From the NCBI GenBank assembly GCA_963682055.1, contig OY821746.1, positions 5,243,992 to 5,307,991 on the forward strand: a stretch of DNA of 64,000 bases, written 5' to 3'. The DNA is from Primula veris. Its lineage: Eukaryota; Streptophyta; Magnoliopsida; Ericales; Primulaceae. The notes below the pieces were generated by a model. The model saw only the letters and a program-made list of their open reading frames with translations. It had not been told where the DNA came from and did not search any database. The position numbers and the translations under genes were made by a program. Position 1 is the stretch's first letter. Every line of letters begins with the position of its first letter. Below are positions 46,810 through 57,283 of the stretch, piece after piece.

Positions 46810-48100
46810 TGAAATTCCTATCCGTTGTTCTAGATGCAGTTTTGCAGTAAGGTTCCAAGTGGGGTTGGAACTGCAGTTGGAACCAAGTGTTTAAGGTTCC
46901 AAGTAATGTTGGAACTGCAGTTGGAACCAAGTGTATTAATGGACAGAACTGTTTTAAAATTAAATGTACTTGAAAATAATTCACACGCACATTTAACAAC
47001 GGAGTTCACCTAACTAGGCTACGTCTCCGGGGCACTTACCCAGATTATGATATTATAAAAAGCTTACAATATATGACTCAAGTCTTAATGAAAAACTTAG
47101 ACTCCCTCTAGGTTTTTCTGCCTATCACTATATTGCTCCTACTCTATAACTATCACTTATAAATCAATGGCATCCCACCATTGTTTTCTTTTTAAAGCTC
47201 ACGTGTATTCTCTCTAGAAAATAAGTTCTTTATAATTTAGAACACACACTTTTTACAAGCTAAGTTATTAACTATTTATAAGTAAAAACAATCTTCTTGC
47301 TTCAAGACTTTTTATGATTGCTTTTGACTTCTTTTGATTGGCTTCAATCTCTCCATATTGCACGTCTGCCTTTTGTAGGATTGACATCAATCTTCATAAG
47401 TTAATACCTGTTAAAATAACTAGCTTGAAAGTAGGAGTTAGTCTTTTCCTATAACTAGGAAACATATAAAGATAATATCTTTTAGAGATAATATCTTTCC
47501 ATATATATATGAAACACCTAACCCCATATTACATTCAATCTTTAAACTTATCTTTACTGAATATGATAAGGAACAATGATTGAAACAAGTGATAAAGATT
47601 TGCATAAGAATAGAGATATAGATTTAAAAGGAAACATATCTTTATAAACGAATCTCCTTATATCTTTTAGGAAACATCTTTCCTTACCACTTTGATATTC
47701 TCAATTTACGCATATTAAACCTTTAAGATCATATGAGAATATATCCTGCATACTGTAGAAAAAATAATAATCAATAAAGAACAGTTATGCAGATTTACAG
47801 AACAAGACAGAATTCTGCAGAACAGCAGGTTGGAACTGTGGTTGCAACTGAGGTTGCAACTGGTACTTGAAACCACCAACGCTGTCTCAGCAGGTTGTAG
47901 AAACCTATCAACATAGATTGTAACTGAGGTTGTAACATTGCTTGTAACCTAACAACAGTTGTCTCAGTAGTTTGTAACTGAGGTTGCAACATTGCTTGAA
48001 ACCTAACAACTCTGTCTTAGTTCATAATAAACAGATAGGATTATTTAGTGAAAACCATTAGACAACAAATAGAATTTAGACCAGAAATCTGGTCCTAACA
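46810..48100 (-). repeat. Element B 3' LTR (left copy)
   Basis: Reads TGTTAGGACC...GGAATTTCA on the minus strand. It carries clusters of GTTGGAAC, GTTGCAAC and GTTTCAAG-type motifs at 46851-46933 and 47830-48010. Confidence 0.93.
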
Positions 48101-48118
48101 ATCTCCCCCTTTGTCATT
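48101..48118 (-). other. Element B polypurine tract
   Basis: AATGACAAAGGGGGAGAT on the minus strand, directly adjoining the 3' LTR. Confidence 0.85.
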
Positions 48119-49429
48119 GGTTTTGACAAATCATCTAAGTTTATATAAACACTAATCCACCTGCAATTAGTTAGCAGTACAGTCTTTTACTGTATTTCAT
48201 TTATCAGTGCTTTTGTAACACCTATTTAGCTCCCCCTGCAAGTTAGAATAGCAGGTATCATATAAGCACAGAATATCCATTCACAGAGTTTCAGAACAAA
48301 TTTAATTTAACCATAAACTCATATAAACTCATCTCCCCCTATTTGTCATAAGCCAGACAAACTAGTCACGAGGTATGTCTGAATATGGTGCTTTCTCCCT
48401 TAAAGGTGCATCTCTGACAACCTCTTACTTGTCTTCTTCACTGCTTATGGAGAAACCATCATCACTGCTGGGGTTTTTAGAAGGGTTGGAGACATGGTTT
48501 CAACTACGGTTGGAACTGCACTTAGAACTTCGCTGTGTGGGTTTCCAGAAAACTTAGGGTTTCTTTGTTAAATAGAAAAAGTGAGAGAGTAATTGTGATT
48601 ATTGTAATTGATTTTGGATATTAAAAGAGTTTAGTATAAATAGCAATAAAGTCCAAATCTTTTTACAATTAGAAAAAGATACACTCAAATCAATTTTGAA
48701 ACAGAATCAATTTTAAAATACAAAGAAATCATGTGGAAACAGTTTTTCAGACAGATAAATCAAGCAATAAATAAAGATCAACATTCCTTGTAAACATATA
48801 TACCCAAAATTTGAAAATTCAAGAGTTGAAGCTTTTAAGGAAATTTGACTTGATTCAAGATAAAGATAGCAATTAGACAGATATTTAATTTTTTTTAAAA
48901 AAAATCTAGCAATTTACCTAAGAAAATATGTTTATCATTGAATAGCCTTAATAAAGATTAGATTTTAGGAGCTTATATTGAGCAAATCCGTTTTTATCTC
49001 TACACAAAAACTTGTTTGATGACCTCAGCAAGGAAAGAGTATAAGTGATGTCAAAAAAAAATAAGACTATGTCTTGACAGTTATAAAGGAGACTGAGGTT
49101 TCAACTGATGTTTCAACTGAGCTTGCAACCAGTATTTTTAACACGAGGTTTCAACTGATGTTGCAACTGAACTTCCAACCAACTATAGAGAGTGTGAGGT
49201 TTCAACTGATGTTGCAACTGAACTTGCAACCATCATATAAAATTGCACTTTGTGCTTGCAACTCTATTACCAGAGAGGTTTTTTAAGGACAAGTTACCTC
49301 ACATCTGTTTTTGAGACACCAAAAAAGCGGCTTTTTCAAGACAAAAACATCATAGCTCAAAATAAGACTTTAACCTTAGAAATAAAACTTATTAAAGGTA
49401 CTCAATACAGACATATTTAGCAAAAGTAT
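48119..49429 (-). other. Element B non-coding region between pol and 3' LTR
   Basis: About 1.3 kb with no env-like ORF. It holds three ~55-bp repeats with GAGGTTTCAACTGATGTT at 49090-49235 and a further motif pair near 48490-48530. A 60-codon + strand frame at 48375 is not supported. Confidence 0.7.
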
Positions 49430-52400
49430 TCAATTAGATTGATAATGACATACCCCTATGTCACTTCTTAATGATTCAAACTTGTTTGTATCAAGGGGCT
49501 TTGTGAAAATATCTGCTAGTTGTCTTTCAGTTGAAACATGTTCTAAAATTAAGCTCTTTTCTTCAACTAGTTCTCTAATAAAATGATGCCTTAGATCAAT
49601 ATGTTTGGTTCTGGAATGTTGAACTGGATTTTTGGCTAAATCTATAGCACTTTTGTTATCACAAAACAGAGTTAATATCTCTTGTTTAACATTATAATCA
49701 GTTAACATTTGTTTCATCCAAATTAGTTGAGTGCATCCACTTCCAGCTGCAACATATTCTGCCTCAGCAGTAGATAAAGATATGCAATTTTGCTTTTTAC
49801 TGAACCAAGAAACAAGATTATTTCCAAAATAAAAACAACCACCAGAAGTACTCTTTCTGTCATCTATGTTTCCTGCCCAATCTGCATCACAGTAGCCACT
49901 AAGAAAATGGTTTGTATCTTTAGAATACCATAGGCCTAGATGAGGTGTTCCTTTTACATACCTTAGAATTCTTTTGACAGCTAGAAGATGAGGTTCTAAA
50001 GGATTTGCTTGATATCTGGCACAAACTCCTACACTTAAGCAAAGGTCTGGTCTACTAGCAGTTAAATACAGCAAACTTCCAATCATGGATCTATAAAGAC
50101 TGGGACAAACACTTTTTCCTCTATCATTTTTAGACAGTTTAAGGGTAGTACTCATAGGAGTTCTCTTTTCTTTACTCTCACTTAGACCAAACTTCTTAAC
50201 AAGATTGTCTGCATACTTGCTTTGACATAGAAAAATCCCTTTCTCATTCTGTTTAACTTGCAATCCTAGAAAGTAAGTCAATTCACCTCCCCCACTCATT
50301 TCAAATTCATTTTTCATATCAGAAATGAATTCTTCAATCCTCTTATTAGAAGATGAGCCAAACACAATGTCATCAACATATATTTGAGCAACAATTATAT
50401 CCTTTGTAGTTTTCTTTGTAAACAGAGTTTTATCCACTCCCCCTCTTTTAAAACCTTTTTCAAGCAAAAACTTGGTCAATCTATCATACCAAGCTCTAGG
50501 GGCTTGCTTAAGACCATACAAGGCCTTTTTCAGCAAATAAACATGTTCAGGAAAGTTAGGATCTTCAAATCCCTTAGTTTGACAGACATAAACCTCTTCA
50601 TTAATCACACCATTAAGAAAAGCACTCTTTATGTCAAGTTGAAACAGTTTAAAATCATATAGACATGCAAGAGATAGTAGCATTCTAATGGATTCAATTC
50701 TAGCTACAGGAGCAAAGGTTTCATCAAAGTCAATTCCCTCAATTTGTGTATAACCCTGAGCTACCAACCTAGCTTTATTCCTGATAATCACTCCATCTTC
50801 ATCACTTTTATTTCTAAAAATCCATTTAGTCCCTATAACATTTTTATTAGAAGGTCTGGGTACTAAAGTCCATACATCATTTCTCTCAAATTGGGCCAAT
50901 TCATCCTGCATAGCTAAAATCCATTCACTATCTTCTAGAGCTTCTTTTATATTCTTAGGTTCTAACTGAGAGATATAACAAGCAAAGTGAACAACATTAT
51001 TTCTTTTACCTCTGGTTTTCATACCTGATGTAACTTCTCCTATGACATTGTCAAGAGAATGATTTTTCTGAGTCCTTACATATCGAGGCCTGCTACTTGA
51101 CTGAGCATGAGAACTTTCTTCTTCTTCTTCAGATTCAGCAGCATTCTGGGTTTCAACTGTGGTTCCAACCTCAGTTCCAACCTCAGTTGTAACCTCAGTT
51201 GCAACTGGACTTCCAACCACTCTGGAACTTCCAGTTTGTTGAGTTTCTTCTTTCTCTTTTTCTGTAGTCTCAGCCTGTTCATCATCACCTGTAATCTCAT
51301 CAATAGTTTTTAGGTCATCAAATAACACATTATAAGATTCCATAACACAGTTTGTTCTTTGATTGAAGACTCTAAATGCTCTACTATTCTGAGCATAACC
51401 AAGAAAAATCCCTTTATCACTTTTAGAGTCAAATTTACCAAGATGCTCTCTATCTCTGAGAATGTAACAAACACATCCAAAAACTTGAAAATACTTTACA
51501 TTGGGTTTTCTACCTTTCCATATTTCATAAGCTGTCATGGAAGTACCTTTAGTAATATAAACTCTATTAACTATATGACAGGCAGTATTAACAGCTTCAG
51601 CCCAAAATCTATTGGCAAGTTTCTTAGAGTTAAGCATTACTCTAGCCATTTCCTGAATGGTTCTATTTTTCCTTTCAACTATACCATTTTGCTGTGGAGT
51701 CTTAGGAGCAGAGAACTCATGACATATTCCTAAGGAGTTGCAGAATTCTTTAAACCTGATATTTTCAAATTCAGTTCCATGATCACTTCTAATCCTAGCA
51801 ATATTACCACTAGTGGAACCTTTTTCAACTTGCAGTTTTAAGCACAGAGTTCTGAATAGTTCAAAAGTTTCAGACTTATCCTTTAAGAACACTACCCAAG
51901 AGTATCTAGAGAAATCATCTACAACTACTAGAATGTACTTCTTACCACCTATACTAGCAGTTTGCATAGGACCCATCAAGTCAATGTGAAGAAGTTCTAA
52001 GACTCTTTTAGTGTAGATTAGACTAATACTTTTGTGTATACTTTTGGTTTGTTTGCCTATAGCACAATCACCACAGACACTTTGAGTTTTAGCACTAAGT
52101 TTAGGAATTCCTCTTATCAATTCCTTTTTAACAAGCTTATCTAAAGTTTTGTAATTCACATGCCCAAGCCTTTTATGCCAAATATCTGCATTATTAGTAA
52201 TAGCTTGATTACACCTACTTTGAGGCAATTCTTTTTCAGCTTTTTCAAACACATAGCAACTGTTGGTTGATCTAACTCCAGTCATGAGTAAATCATTGTT
52301 AAGATTAGTAATTAGACACCTTTCTTTGTCAAATTTAACAGTCATTTCATTATCACAGAGTTGACTGATACTAATAAGATTAGCTTTTAGACCATCTACA

Positions 52401-54433
52401 AGAAAAACATCATCAATATTAGGCATTCCAGGTTTGCTTAGTGTACCTTTACCAACAATTTTACCTGTATCTCCACCTCCAAACACAACAATGTTACCTG
52501 TAAGAATGGTGACATTTTTTAGGAGACTTGCAGTACCTGTCATATGCTTAGAGCATCCACTGTCAAAATACCAATCATTAGAAGTAACAGCATTCAAAGA
52601 GTTAATAACAGCTTTGTTGTTAGCAATTAAGATAGCTTTTTCTTTAACTTTCCAGACCCAGTTCAAATTTTTATTAATAGAAGCTAACCAGGTTTTCTGA
52701 GAAATATACCTTATGTTTCTTTTCAAATAACACTGGATTTCAGAATGACCAGGTTTCTTGCAGAAATTACACAGCTTCAACCTAAAGTTACTTTTACCCT
52801 TAAAGCTATTCAGTTTATTCATGGTTGCAACTGAGGTTATAACTGAGCTTCCAACCTTCTTTACAAAAACCTGAGTTTTATTCCTGGTTGCAACTCTGGT
52901 TGCAACTGAGCTTCTAACCTTGTTTTCAAAATTATGAGTTTTAGCTTTAGCAACAGCTTCAATAAAGGTGGTTTTTCCTGTACTTTTACCACCATAGTAC
53001 CCTAGACCACTGATATCTTTAGAGCCTCTAGAATATGACAACATGTCATCTAATTTTTCTGAGGCAGAAACATTCATCAGTTTTATTATCTTTTTAGTTT
53101 TAGTAAGTTCAGCCAGTTGTAGTTTAAGCTTCTCAGTAAGACTTTTGACCTCATCCTTTAGATTAACATTAAGTTTGCTTATGATCAAGGATTGTTTACT
53201 CAGACATTTATACTTTTCATAAAGAACAAGATATTGCTGAGAAATGTCTTCATCAGAAGGTTCTTCCTCATCACTGCTATAGATTTCAGGAGCAGTTGTA
53301 ACTATGGTTGAAACATGTTCACAGTCACTTTCATAAGTAGGTTCTTTTTCAGTGATTATTCCCATAAAATTAACAAAATTAGAATCATCTTCTTCATCAC
53401 TGTTGCTCTCAGAATCACTATCACTATGAGTGGTTATATAAGCATTTTTGTTCCTTTTTAAGGTATTTGCACACTCAGCCTGAATATGACCAAACCCTCT
53501 ACATTCTCTACACTGAATCTCTTTAGGCTTATAGTCTTTATTATCCTTTTCTTTAGAATTCCACTTTCCTGTAGAGTTTTTATTGAACCTGGATTCTGTT
53601 TTAAGTTGGTTATCCCTTTTCTGAAAATTTTTAGAAAACCCAGTATCATCCTCTTTTCTCTTATAAAACTTTTTAAAAACCTTTTTAGCAAAGAAAGCTA
53701 GCTGTTCTTCATCACTCATTTTATCACAGACATTAGGTTCAGATTTCTTAGCCTGAAATGCTATTCCCTTTTCTGGTCTTTTATGTTTAAAGAATTTCAG
53801 CTCATGAGTGCTTAGATTTCCTATAAGTTCTTCAAGTTTAAGATTATCTAAGTCTGTAGATTCTTCAATAGCTGTAACTTTGATTTCAAACCTTTCTGGG
53901 AGTGACCTAAGAGTTTTCTTAACAAGTTTAGCATCACTGTATTTTTCACCTAAGGTTCCAGCTTGATGAGCAATGTGGCAGATTCTACCATTAAATTGTT
54001 CAATATTTTCATCTTCCTCCATTCTTAGGTTTTCAAATTGAGTAGTTAACTGTTGAAGTTTGAAAGCTTTTACTTTAGTAGTTCCTTCAAAAGTAACTTG
54101 CAAAATATCCCATGCCTCTTTAGCAGTTTCACAGTGAGAAATATACCTGAATACACTGAGAGTTACACCAGCAAAAATCAAGTTTATGGCTGTTGAGTTG
54201 GCACTTGATTTCCTGTCTTCATCAGCAGACCATCTGTCTTCAGGTATAAAAACCAGTTCTCCTTCACTATTAATGGCAGTTGGAGCCTCCCATCCATACA
54301 TCACAGTTTTCCATGCATGTTCATTCTGCTGTTTGATGAAGGACCTCATTCTGATCTTCCATACTCCATAGTTTACTCCTCCTTCAAGCAATGGAGGTTT
54401 GTTGAAGGCGTTTCCTTCCCTCATTAAGTCCAT
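49430..54433 (-). CDS. Element B Copia Gag-Pol polyprotein (1667 aa)
   Basis: One uninterrupted frame, start MDLMREGNAF. In order: UBN2-type gag core (about 20-240), zinc knuckle CRECRGFGHIQAEC (about 308-321), acidic and coiled-coil spacer, second knuckle CNFCKKPGHSEIQC (about 555), aspartic protease WYFDSGCSKHMTG (about 625), integrase with WHKRLGHVN, LHIDLMGPM, RSDHGTEFE and PQQNGIVERKNRT, reverse transcriptase with QLDIKSAFLNG and YVDDIVFG (about 1350), and RNase H with GYCDADWAG and STAEAEYVA. The integrase-before-RT order defines Copia. All catalytic motifs I can check are present. Two linkers (about residues 505-540 and 1070-1095) are built from the same short GTTGCAAC-type motifs seen in the LTRs. 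Confidence 0.95.
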   Translation of the reverse strand: MDLMREGNAFNKPPLLEGGVNYGVWKIRMRSFIKQQNEHAWKTVMYGWEAPTAINSEGELVFIPEDRWSADEDRKSSANSTAINLIFAGVTLSVFRYISHCETAKEAWDILQVTFEGTTKVKAFKLQQLTTQFENLRMEEDENIEQFNGRICHIAHQAGTLGEKYSDAKLVKKTLRSLPERFEIKVTAIEESTDLDNLKLEELIGNLSTHELKFFKHKRPEKGIAFQAKKSEPNVCDKMSDEEQLAFFAKKVFKKFYKRKEDDTGFSKNFQKRDNQLKTESRFNKNSTGKWNSKEKDNKDYKPKEIQCRECRGFGHIQAECANTLKRNKNAYITTHSDSDSESNSDEEDDSNFVNFMGIITEKEPTYESDCEHVSTIVTTAPEIYSSDEEEPSDEDISQQYLVLYEKYKCLSKQSLIISKLNVNLKDEVKSLTEKLKLQLAELTKTKKIIKLMNVSASEKLDDMLSYSRGSKDISGLGYYGGKSTGKTTFIEAVAKAKTHNFENKVRSSVATRVATRNKTQVFVKKVGSSVITSVATMNKLNSFKGKSNFRLKLCNFCKKPGHSEIQCYLKRNIRYISQKTWLASINKNLNWVWKVKEKAILIANNKAVINSLNAVTSNDWYFDSGCSKHMTGTASLLKNVTILTGNIVVFGGGDTGKIVGKGTLSKPGMPNIDDVFLVDGLKANLISISQLCDNEMTVKFDKERCLITNLNNDLLMTGVRSTNSCYVFEKAEKELPQSRCNQAITNNADIWHKRLGHVNYKTLDKLVKKELIRGIPKLSAKTQSVCGDCAIGKQTKSIHKSISLIYTKRVLELLHIDLMGPMQTASIGGKKYILVVVDDFSRYSWVVFLKDKSETFELFRTLCLKLQVEKGSTSGNIARIRSDHGTEFENIRFKEFCNSLGICHEFSAPKTPQQNGIVERKNRTIQEMARVMLNSKKLANRFWAEAVNTACHIVNRVYITKGTSMTAYEIWKGRKPNVKYFQVFGCVCYILRDREHLGKFDSKSDKGIFLGYAQNSRAFRVFNQRTNCVMESYNVLFDDLKTIDEITGDDEQAETTEKEKEETQQTGSSRVVGSPVATEVTTEVGTEVGTTVETQNAAESEEEEESSHAQSSSRPRYVRTQKNHSLDNVIGEVTSGMKTRGKRNNVVHFACYISQLEPKNIKEALEDSEWILAMQDELAQFERNDVWTLVPRPSNKNVIGTKWIFRNKSDEDGVIIRNKARLVAQGYTQIEGIDFDETFAPVARIESIRMLLSLACLYDFKLFQLDIKSAFLNGVINEEVYVCQTKGFEDPNFPEHVYLLKKALYGLKQAPRAWYDRLTKFLLEKGFKRGGVDKTLFTKKTTKDIIVAQIYVDDIVFGSSSNKRIEEFISDMKNEFEMSGGGELTYFLGLQVKQNEKGIFLCQSKYADNLVKKFGLSESKEKRTPMSTTLKLSKNDRGKSVCPSLYRSMIGSLLYLTASRPDLCLSVGVCARYQANPLEPHLLAVKRILRYVKGTPHLGLWYSKDTNHFLSGYCDADWAGNIDDRKSTSGGCFYFGNNLVSWFSKKQNCISLSTAEAEYVAAGSGCTQLIWMKQMLTDYNVKQEILTLFCDNKSAIDLAKNPVQHSRTKHIDLRHHFIRELVEEKSLILEHVSTERQLADIFTKPLDTNKFESLRSDIGVCHYQSN

Positions 54434-54478
54434 TTTTACTAGAACACAGGATCAACACTAAGTAAAGTCTAGTGTAAA

Positions 54479-54490
54479 GCTCTGATACCA
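54479..54490 (-). other. Element B primer-binding site
   Basis: TGGTATCAGAGC on the minus strand, two bases from the 5' LTR, matching initiator Met tRNA. Confidence 0.9.
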
Positions 54491-54492
54491 AT

Positions 54493-55783
54493 TGAAATTC
54501 CTATCCGTTGTTCTAGATGCAGTTTTGCAGTAAGGTTCCAAGTGGGGTTGGAACTGCAGTTGGAACCAAGTGTTTAAGGTTCCAAGTAATGTTGGAACTG
54601 CAGTTGGAACCAAGTGTATTAATGGACAGAACTGTTTTAAAATTAAATGTACTTGAAAATAATTCACACGCACATTTAACAACGGAGTTCACCTAACTAG
54701 ACTACGTCTCCGGGGCACTTACCCAGATTATGATATTATAAAAAGCTTACAATATATGACTCAAGTCTTAATGAAAAACTTAGACTCCCTCTAGGTTTTT
54801 CTGCCTATCACTATATTGCTCCTACTCTATAACTATCACTTATAAATCAATGGCATCCCACCATTGTTTTCTTTTTAAAGCTCACGTGTATTCTCTCTAG
54901 AAAATAAGTTCTTTATAATTTAGAACACACACTTTTTACAAGCTAAGTTATTAACTATTTATAAGTAAAAACAATCTTCTTGCTTCAAGACTTTTTATGA
55001 TTGCTTTTGACTTCTTTTGATTGGCTTCAATCTCTCCATATTGCACGTCTGCCTTTTGTAGGATTGACATCAATCTTCATAAGTTAATACCTGTTAAAAT
55101 AACTAGCTTGAAAGTAGGAGTTAGTCTTTTCCTATAACTAGGAAACATATAAAGATAATATCTTTTAGAGATAATATCTTTCCATATATATATGAAACAC
55201 CTAACCCCATATTACATTCAATCTTTAAACTTATCTTTACTGAATATGATAAGGAACAATGATTGAAACAAGTGATAAAGATTTGCATAAGAATAGAGAT
55301 ATAGATTTAAAAGGAAACATATCTTTATAAACGAATCTCCTTATATCTTTTAGGAAACATCTTTCCTTACCACTTTGATATTCTCAATTTACGCATATTA
55401 AACCTTTAAGATCATATGAGAATATATCCTGCATACTGCAGAAAAAATAATAATCAATAAAGAACAGTTATGCAGATTTACAGAACAAGACAGAATTCTG
55501 CAGAACAGCAGGTTGGAACTGTGGTTGCAACTGAGGTTGCAACTGGTACTTGAAACCACCAACGCTGTCTCAGCAGGTTGTAGAAACCTATCAACATAGG
55601 TTGTAACTGAGGTTGTAACATTGCTTGTAACCTAACAACAGTTGTCTCAGTAAGTTGTAACTGAGGTTGCAACATTGCTTGAAACCTAACAACTCTGTCT
55701 TAGTTCATAATAAACAGATAGGATTATTTAGTGAAAACCATTAGACAACAAATAGAATTTAGACCAGAAATCTGGTCCTAACA
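54493..55783 (-). repeat. Element B 5' LTR (right copy)
   Basis: Equal in length to the left copy. It carries the promoter for the minus-strand polyprotein and the same motif clusters (about 54534-54616 and 55510-55690). Confidence 0.93.
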
Positions 55784-57283
55784 ATAGCACTCTACCACTC
55801 TGTCCCTTGTATAAGACAGTTTCGTCGCAAAATCCAAATCTTTCCACCACCTAAACTTACATAAATGAAAAATAAATTAAAACCAATCCTCAAACCAGAC
55901 CTCACTAAAGAAATCAAACTTTTCAAGTACGATAGACAACTACCTTGTGATATCACTTAGCTCCTTTTGGTGTAGCATTTGCAGTTGATTGAAATCTAGT
56001 TTTGCGAATTCTAGTAAGATTTTATCATGGGATTCATCTTTCTCATAAAATGTCAAGTAAGCCCTTGCTTCTAGCCTTGTTAAGCCGGTATGAATGGGAT
56101 GTTTTAAAGCATGAATCACCTGTGCTTTTAGTGAGGATTTATGTTAGGTAGTAGGGAATTAAGCTGGTATATTGTTAAGTGTAAAGCTTCATCAAGTATA
56201 TCTTCTCCTCGCACTCTGAGATATGCCGCTTCATATAGACAAAGTAAACCTCGCAAGTCGGGTTTCTCCAATTTCTCATTCATATCCTTGAATATATCTG
56301 CTTGAAACAATTTCACAAAGTCAGAAGGTGTTCATATGAAACTTAGGCTACATTGTCCAAGTGTCGCCTGTTTTGCCAGAAAAGTTGAAGAGACAAATCA
56401 AATATCATAATTTTCCAGAGACACCGAAACTAAATATTTTTAATAATACAATTAAAAGGGGGGAAACTCTCACCAGCAGTAACGGGATATCCTTGCTGTC
56501 TAAGTATAATCTCAATGTAAGAGAGATTGTATAGAGATCGTCAATGATTTTCCAATTTCCCTTTTGATAAACATTGTCATATAGCTTTTTTGGAATTGTA
56601 TCAATCTCATTTTTGAAATGGTATCCCACACCTAAACGCTGGATTGCATCAATCAAGTCTAGTTGATGTGAGCAGTTATCAAAATTTCTCACCAGCTTAT
56701 TTCTGACTCTTTTTCTTAGTCGTTCAAGTCGTCGAATCATGACAACATCCACTTCCTGCGACAATAGAGATAGAGACAGCTACCAGTTAAAACTTGACCA
56801 AAACTAAAGTTTTTTGAGATCTGTTTATTACATTTGGACTTGGCATTTTGATCTTTTAATCTTATGGTTGATGGATATTTACTGGAGCAAACTTTTTCTA
56901 AAAGGTACATCAAGTTGATTAATTAAGTTCTTATTTGCGCCTCAAATTTGTTGAAACTTGTGTTATTTCTAGTAATATATACACGGGAAATGACGGGTTC
57001 GCTCACTTTAAACTTGAACTAATTTCAACAACTTGTCACATAAACATGTAATATAAAATTGGAATTTTATGCCGTTGCACTACTAGTCCTATTGTGAAAC
57101 ATGAAACTCTCTCCATAAGCAGCTGCTTATGCATTTATAAGTTACCATGGGATTGGAAGAGTATGCTAAGAAACGATCTCCCCAAATGCTAGGGGAAATA
57201 TTGGCCGTATGACGAGACGCAGCATTGGGTTCCCTTTGTTTAGCTGAAGCAGGAATGGCTAGACCTTGGAGACATGATTCCAT

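Larger units (their letters stand above)
46805..55788 (-). mobile_element. Copia LTR retrotransposon B, nearly intact, inserted in a TPS exon
   Basis: The body is 46810-55783 (8974 bp) on the minus strand, flanked by the 5-bp duplication ATAGC (46805-46809 and 55784-55788). LTRs are 1291 bp each and differ at about five sites by eye (0.4%), so insertion is very recent. A full gag-pol frame, primer site and polypurine tract are present, so it may be autonomous. Gag architecture and long LTRs suggest the SIRE lineage, but I see no env-like ORF. Confidence 0.95.
45442..57283 (-). pseudogene. Sesquiterpene synthase (TPS-a type) pseudogene split by Copia element B
   Basis: Seven exons are recognisable, each with GT-AG borders: 57283-57146, 56755-56474, 56297-55944, 55850-55784 plus 46809-46653 (split), 46559-46420, 46320-46072 and 45732-45442. 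Family marks include [20 protein letters not shown], the metal-binding DDTYD and DDMVGHKFE (NSE/DTE position), and a VLIDPVPI end; no plastid transit peptide is evident. Such enzymes cyclise farnesyl diphosphate in the cytosol. Lesions are: a 2-bp TA insertion in exon 2 (after TLRL); a 1-bp loss in exon 3 (after NINP); a frameshift in exon 5 (after AFLD), leading straight to a stop; and element B inserted in exon 4 after GTAGAGTGCTAT, just before the DDTYD exon part. Exons 6 and 7 stay open. The product is unknown. Confidence 0.9.

Noticed and set aside
46586..46999. 137-codon frame joining LTR sequence to the terpene synthase exon
   Set aside because: A chance fusion frame between the element B LTR and exon 4; the true exon begins at the target duplication and lies in the exon-intron context described.
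47795..47992. Leu-Gln-rich LTR frames (and the twin at 55478-55675)
   Set aside because: Produced by the GTTGCAAC-type motif clusters in the LTRs; no evidence of coding.
51076..51313. Leu/Arg/Lys-rich and Ser/Asn-rich frames within element B
   Set aside because: Alternative frames of the motif-array linker between integrase and reverse transcriptase.
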